A stretch of DNA of 10,298 nt, from positions 3,523,231 to 3,533,528 of the forward strand of contig FN649742.1 of the NCBI GenBank assembly GCA_000310025.1, given 5' to 3'. The position numbers were made by a program, and so were the translations under genes. The notes beneath the pieces were generated by a model. That model worked only from the letters and a program-made list of their open reading frames with translations. It did not search any database and was not told where the DNA came from. Of this stretch, positions 8,801 through 10,298 are shown one piece after another. How positions within the stretch are numbered: position 1 is the stretch's first letter; each line of letters opens with the position of its first letter. Source of the DNA: Ectocarpus siliculosus. Its lineage: Eukaryota; Sar; Phaeophyceae; Ectocarpales; Ectocarpaceae.

Positions 8801-8906
8801 AGTCGTAACTTTTACGTACGTTTCTATGGACTCGTGTGCTGCGTCTCTGCGCAGGTACGGTAGCCTACTCGCCGAGCGGGAAGAGTTCAAGGGCGTTCTG
8901 TGGTAG
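5792..8906 (+). CDS. Uncharacterised 322-aa helical protein (4 exons)
   Basis: Spliced model: exons 5792-5891, 7075-7581, 8056-8365 and 8855-8906, joined in phases 1, 1 and 2, totalling 969 bases with TAG at 8904-8906. I do not recognise the family. The N-terminus (1-33) is polar and acidic with DGYLLWLSDDDIN. Residues about 34-60 are low-complexity S/T/P. Residues about 60-140 (SIKAMQQQLVDVS, then a run through AVEKFEASQKAL to AAREAFGED) look alpha-helical and perhaps coiled coil. A serine-rich linker follows, then another helix QEVRQANLRLARVEQQLAV near 182-200. The C-terminal part (about 205-322) is basic, with LGRLLQRHLRV, HNMAAS and a last helix LLAEREEFKGVLW. No membrane segment or signal peptide is seen. 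The ATG at 5792 was chosen because the open frame upstream of it reads as non-coding; an acceptor-like CTGCTAG sits just before it. An alternative exon 1 end at 6017 also keeps phase. Confidence 0.62.
6025..6714. mobile_element. Non-autonomous TIR element (MITE-like) in intron 1
   Basis: CAAGCTGGTCTGACCAAG at 6025-6042 is repeated as an exact reverse complement at 6697-6714, and the match continues for four more bases with one mismatch. TA precedes the left end (6023-6024) and follows the right end (6715-6716), as expected for a TA target duplication of the Tc1/mariner type. The 690-bp interior is AT-richer than its surroundings and has no transposase frame. It contains a second, larger inverted pair (6401-6490 with 6583-6673). 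The element lies wholly in the first intron of the orphan gene. The family assignment rests only on the TA flanks. Confidence 0.65.
6401..6673. repeat. Large imperfect inner inverted repeat
   Basis: Bases 6401-6490 align with the reverse complement of 6583-6673 at about 80-85% identity by hand, with one gap. Shared blocks include GACACGGCATC, CATGAGT, CCACTGCGC and CTGAAATTT. The 92-base loop contains an A run near 6570-6579. A further diverged copy of part of the left arm (CCCAC ... CTG.TTT ... TTCAAATTT) appears near 6067-6105. Confidence 0.75.
7075..7581 (+). CDS. Orphan gene, exon 2 (main helical region)
   Basis: Acceptor ATATTTGCAG at 7065-7074; donor G|GTACGT at 7582. It encodes 168 residues, clearly protein-like, with high third-position GC and alternating A, E, K, L typical of helices. 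Unspliced, the frame would stop just past the donor (GGT ACG TAG). A second in-phase acceptor at 7083 would shorten the exon by three codons. Confidence 0.75.
8056..8365 (+). CDS. Orphan gene, exon 3
   Basis: The exon follows a long pyrimidine tract ending GCGACGCAG and stops at the donor AG|GTACAT. It encodes 102 whole codons between a split Asp and a split Arg. Residues such as LGRLLQRHLRVTEKE and REYKRFAAQKAKK are basic and helical, and two cysteines occur close together (CSGSAC). The open frame extends upstream to 7881, but that part lacks a phase-compatible acceptor. Confidence 0.7.
8855..8906 (+). CDS. Orphan gene, terminal exon 4
   Basis: Acceptor GCGTCTCTGCGCAG at 8841-8854, then one base completing Arg, 16 codons ending KGVLW, and TAG. 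The exon was chosen because it is the only nearby acceptor with a good pyrimidine tract and the needed phase 2; it continues the helix begun in exon 3. The preceding intron (8366-8854) contains a GCA repeat at 8501-8514. Confidence 0.6.
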
Positions 8907-9638
8907 GCTACGCTACACAACTCCGTGAGAAAGACGGGCCAGCTGCGCCCCGGACCCGTCGATAAGCCGACCTTGGCCGAACCGTTCACTGGGTCGACAA
9001 AGTTACCGCGCAGCAGCGGTGTGCGGCGGAGTCTAGGCGTAACTTTCTTTCTCGAATCCTGCATTTCTCGGTCGCAATAGAAGAGAGGGGAAGGGATTCT
9101 GGACGAGGAGAAGGAGGCGAGGGTTTGAAGGCCGTAGCCACGGATGGCGTGTGTGTACAAAAGCAGAGAGTCGATCCACACGCTCTGCATGGTTGAAAGA
9201 AAGAACCATATGACCGAATAAAAGGGCAAGCTAGGATAGGAGAACACGGTGTAGCACCACCGTTTCAGCAACCAGTTTACTGTGTAGACTTCACCCCGCC
9301 TTCCTTCGGCTGTGGCTATATCTCCAACAGGTGTATTGTGTACTCTTTGATTGCATGTATTGTTTGTCAAAAGTTAACGTTACTACGTAGTACACTTGTT
9401 CTCTGTTCTGTTGTTTGAGACCCTCGGGAGTGGTCTCTTCTCTTCTCTCTCTATCTCATCTCAACCTGGAGGGTAACGAACTAAAATATATCTTAGCACG
9501 CGTGCTGAATGGCGTGTTGCCTGTGACTGCACAACAACATCGAACCAAAATCAAACCCAGCACCCTATATTTTTACAATCCACAAAAAAATGGAATCCCT
9601 CAACAAAACAATGACACCACCAAACAAACATCAAAACA
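8907..9638. other. Convergent 3' region
   Basis: This region lies between the stop of the rightward orphan gene (8906) and the stop of the leftward CHAT-like gene (9639). It probably holds both 3' UTRs. A 253-codon open frame on the minus strand (9370-8609) spans it and the last exon of the orphan gene, but reads as non-coding. From about 9530 the plus strand is rich in A and C with repeated CAAA. Confidence 0.5.
9217..9222 (+). promoter_or_regulatory. Possible polyadenylation signal of the orphan gene
   Basis: AATAAA lies 311 bases past the stop codon. A GT-rich stretch (GTGTATTGTGTACTC and TGCATGTATTGTTTGTC) follows about 110-150 bases later, which is farther than a usual downstream element. 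This is a weak call. Confidence 0.3.
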
Positions 9639-9857
9639 TCATCCCTTCAACCCCCCCAGCTGCCACAGAATAAACCCGTCCGTGTTGCCCCTCTCCTCCC
9701 ACGCCCCGTGCTTGAGGGCAGCGGCGCGGTGGAGGCCGTACGCCGCGTCGGCGGAGGTCAAGTTCTTGCCGGTGTCCATGAGAGAGTAGACGAGGCCGAC
9801 AGCGGTGGCCGTAACGTCTCCTGGGACGACGGACTCAACTCCGGCCGATCCGTACGC
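9639..9857 (-). CDS. C-terminal fragment of a CHAT-like domain protein
   Basis: The last 72 codons and TGA are readable on the minus strand. The sequence has GVESVVPGDVTATAVGLVYS, then AADAAYGLHRAA-type spacing (SADAAYGLHRAAALKHG) and ends GFILWQLGGLKG. This resembles the end of CHAT domains: a strand with SVV, an acidic residue, an AT.....VY helix, a short loop, an A..LH.A helix and a final W/F...GG strand. CHAT domains are caspase-like peptidase folds often fused to TPR repeats; the catalytic His/Cys segment would lie upstream, so activity cannot be judged. The start of this piece is unclear: CCACCAG just before 9857 could be an intron acceptor or simply where the sequence becomes unreliable. 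The usual SLW motif after SVV is absent, so the family call is moderate; that the fragment is coding is more certain. Confidence 0.5.
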   Translation of the reverse strand, partial: AYGSAGVESVVPGDVTATAVGLVYSLMDTGKNLTSADAAYGLHRAAALKHGAWEERGNTDGFILWQLGGLKG

Positions 9858-9860
9858 CTG

Positions 9861-10298
9861 GTGGGGGGGGGGGGCGGGGGGGGGGGGGGGAAGCCCCCCG
9901 GGGTTGGGGTTTTTGGGGGGCGGGGTCCTCGTCTGGGGACCCCTAAAAAAAAAAAGTTTTTTTTGGCGGCCTCCCCCCACGGACATTCGTGGGGGAAATT
10001 TAGGGCCCGGGTCCCCCATCTAAGGGGGACAGAAATTTTACCCAAACCCGGGCGGGCCCCGAAAAACCCCCACCCCCCCCCCCTTTTTTGAAAACATTCC
10101 CCTTTTTTCCCTGTTTCGGGGGACGGGTTGTACGGGACCTGTTGCTGAATTTCCCCGGTCGGGGGCCAAAATCTTGGCCGGCACACCCCCCAAAATATTC
10201 GGGACGGGTTGCCCCTTTTCCTGGGACGGGGAAAGCCCCTTGGGGGCGGGGTTTTACCCAAAAAAACTCCCCCGGAACACCCCCCCCCAAAAAAACAT
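9861..10298. other. Low-quality contig end
   Basis: From the long G runs at 9861-9890 onward, the sequence is dominated by expanded homopolymers of G, C, A and T, like the left end. Open frames across it on both strands are G/P/F/K-rich and not credible. It truncates the CHAT-like gene, and any exon within it cannot be read. Confidence 0.8.

Noticed and set aside
9758-10261. Long open frames on both strands at the right end
   Set aside because: They run into the unreliable end and are made of G, P, F and K tracts; only the 9639-9857 part in one frame reads as protein.

Overview
The window looks like nuclear DNA of a photosynthetic eukaryote, most likely a stramenopile alga such as a brown alga. 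Three things point that way. Coding is broken into short exons by GT-AG introns of roughly 250-1200 bases. One gene carries a DUF3110 domain, which is known from cyanobacteria and plastid-bearing eukaryotes. An SAF-type motif, as found in stramenopile plastid presequences, lies in frame just upstream of that gene's first safe ATG. The organism assignment is inference. Nothing prokaryotic (operons, ribosome-binding sites, tightly packed genes) is visible. Roughly the first 290 and last 440 bases are low-complexity homopolymer sequence that looks like unreliable read tails, so this is probably a whole small contig.

Layout. 1-290: unreliable end. 291-1952: no gene I can support; the part next to 1952 is probably the 3' UTR of the leftward gene, with an AATAAA at 1727-1722. 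1953-3890 (-): a four-exon gene for a DUF3110 protein, 247 aa in my model, with all splice phases consistent. 3891-5791: the region between two divergently transcribed genes. It holds a perfect 64-bp palindrome (4317-4380), a small hairpin (4761-4781) and a possible extra 5' exon coding for a signal peptide (4903-4867, -). 5792-8906 (+): a four-exon gene for a 322-aa protein I do not recognise, again with consistent phases. Its first intron contains a 690-bp terminal-inverted-repeat element (6025-6714) flanked by TA dinucleotides, which looks like a non-autonomous Tc1/mariner-like or MITE element. 8907-9638: the convergent 3' region. 9639-9857 (-): the last 72 codons of a protein resembling the C-terminus of CHAT (caspase-like) domains, cut off by the bad right end.

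The three genes show no common pathway. The DUF3110 protein is presumably plastid-targeted, the CHAT-like protein would belong to a large signalling or protease family, and the middle gene is an orphan. All splice sites were placed by eye from GT/AG signals, reading-frame phase and protein plausibility. No transcript or database evidence was available. The most interesting points are the inverted-repeat element, whose left end abuts an alternative in-phase splice donor, and the perfect palindrome upstream of the DUF3110 gene.
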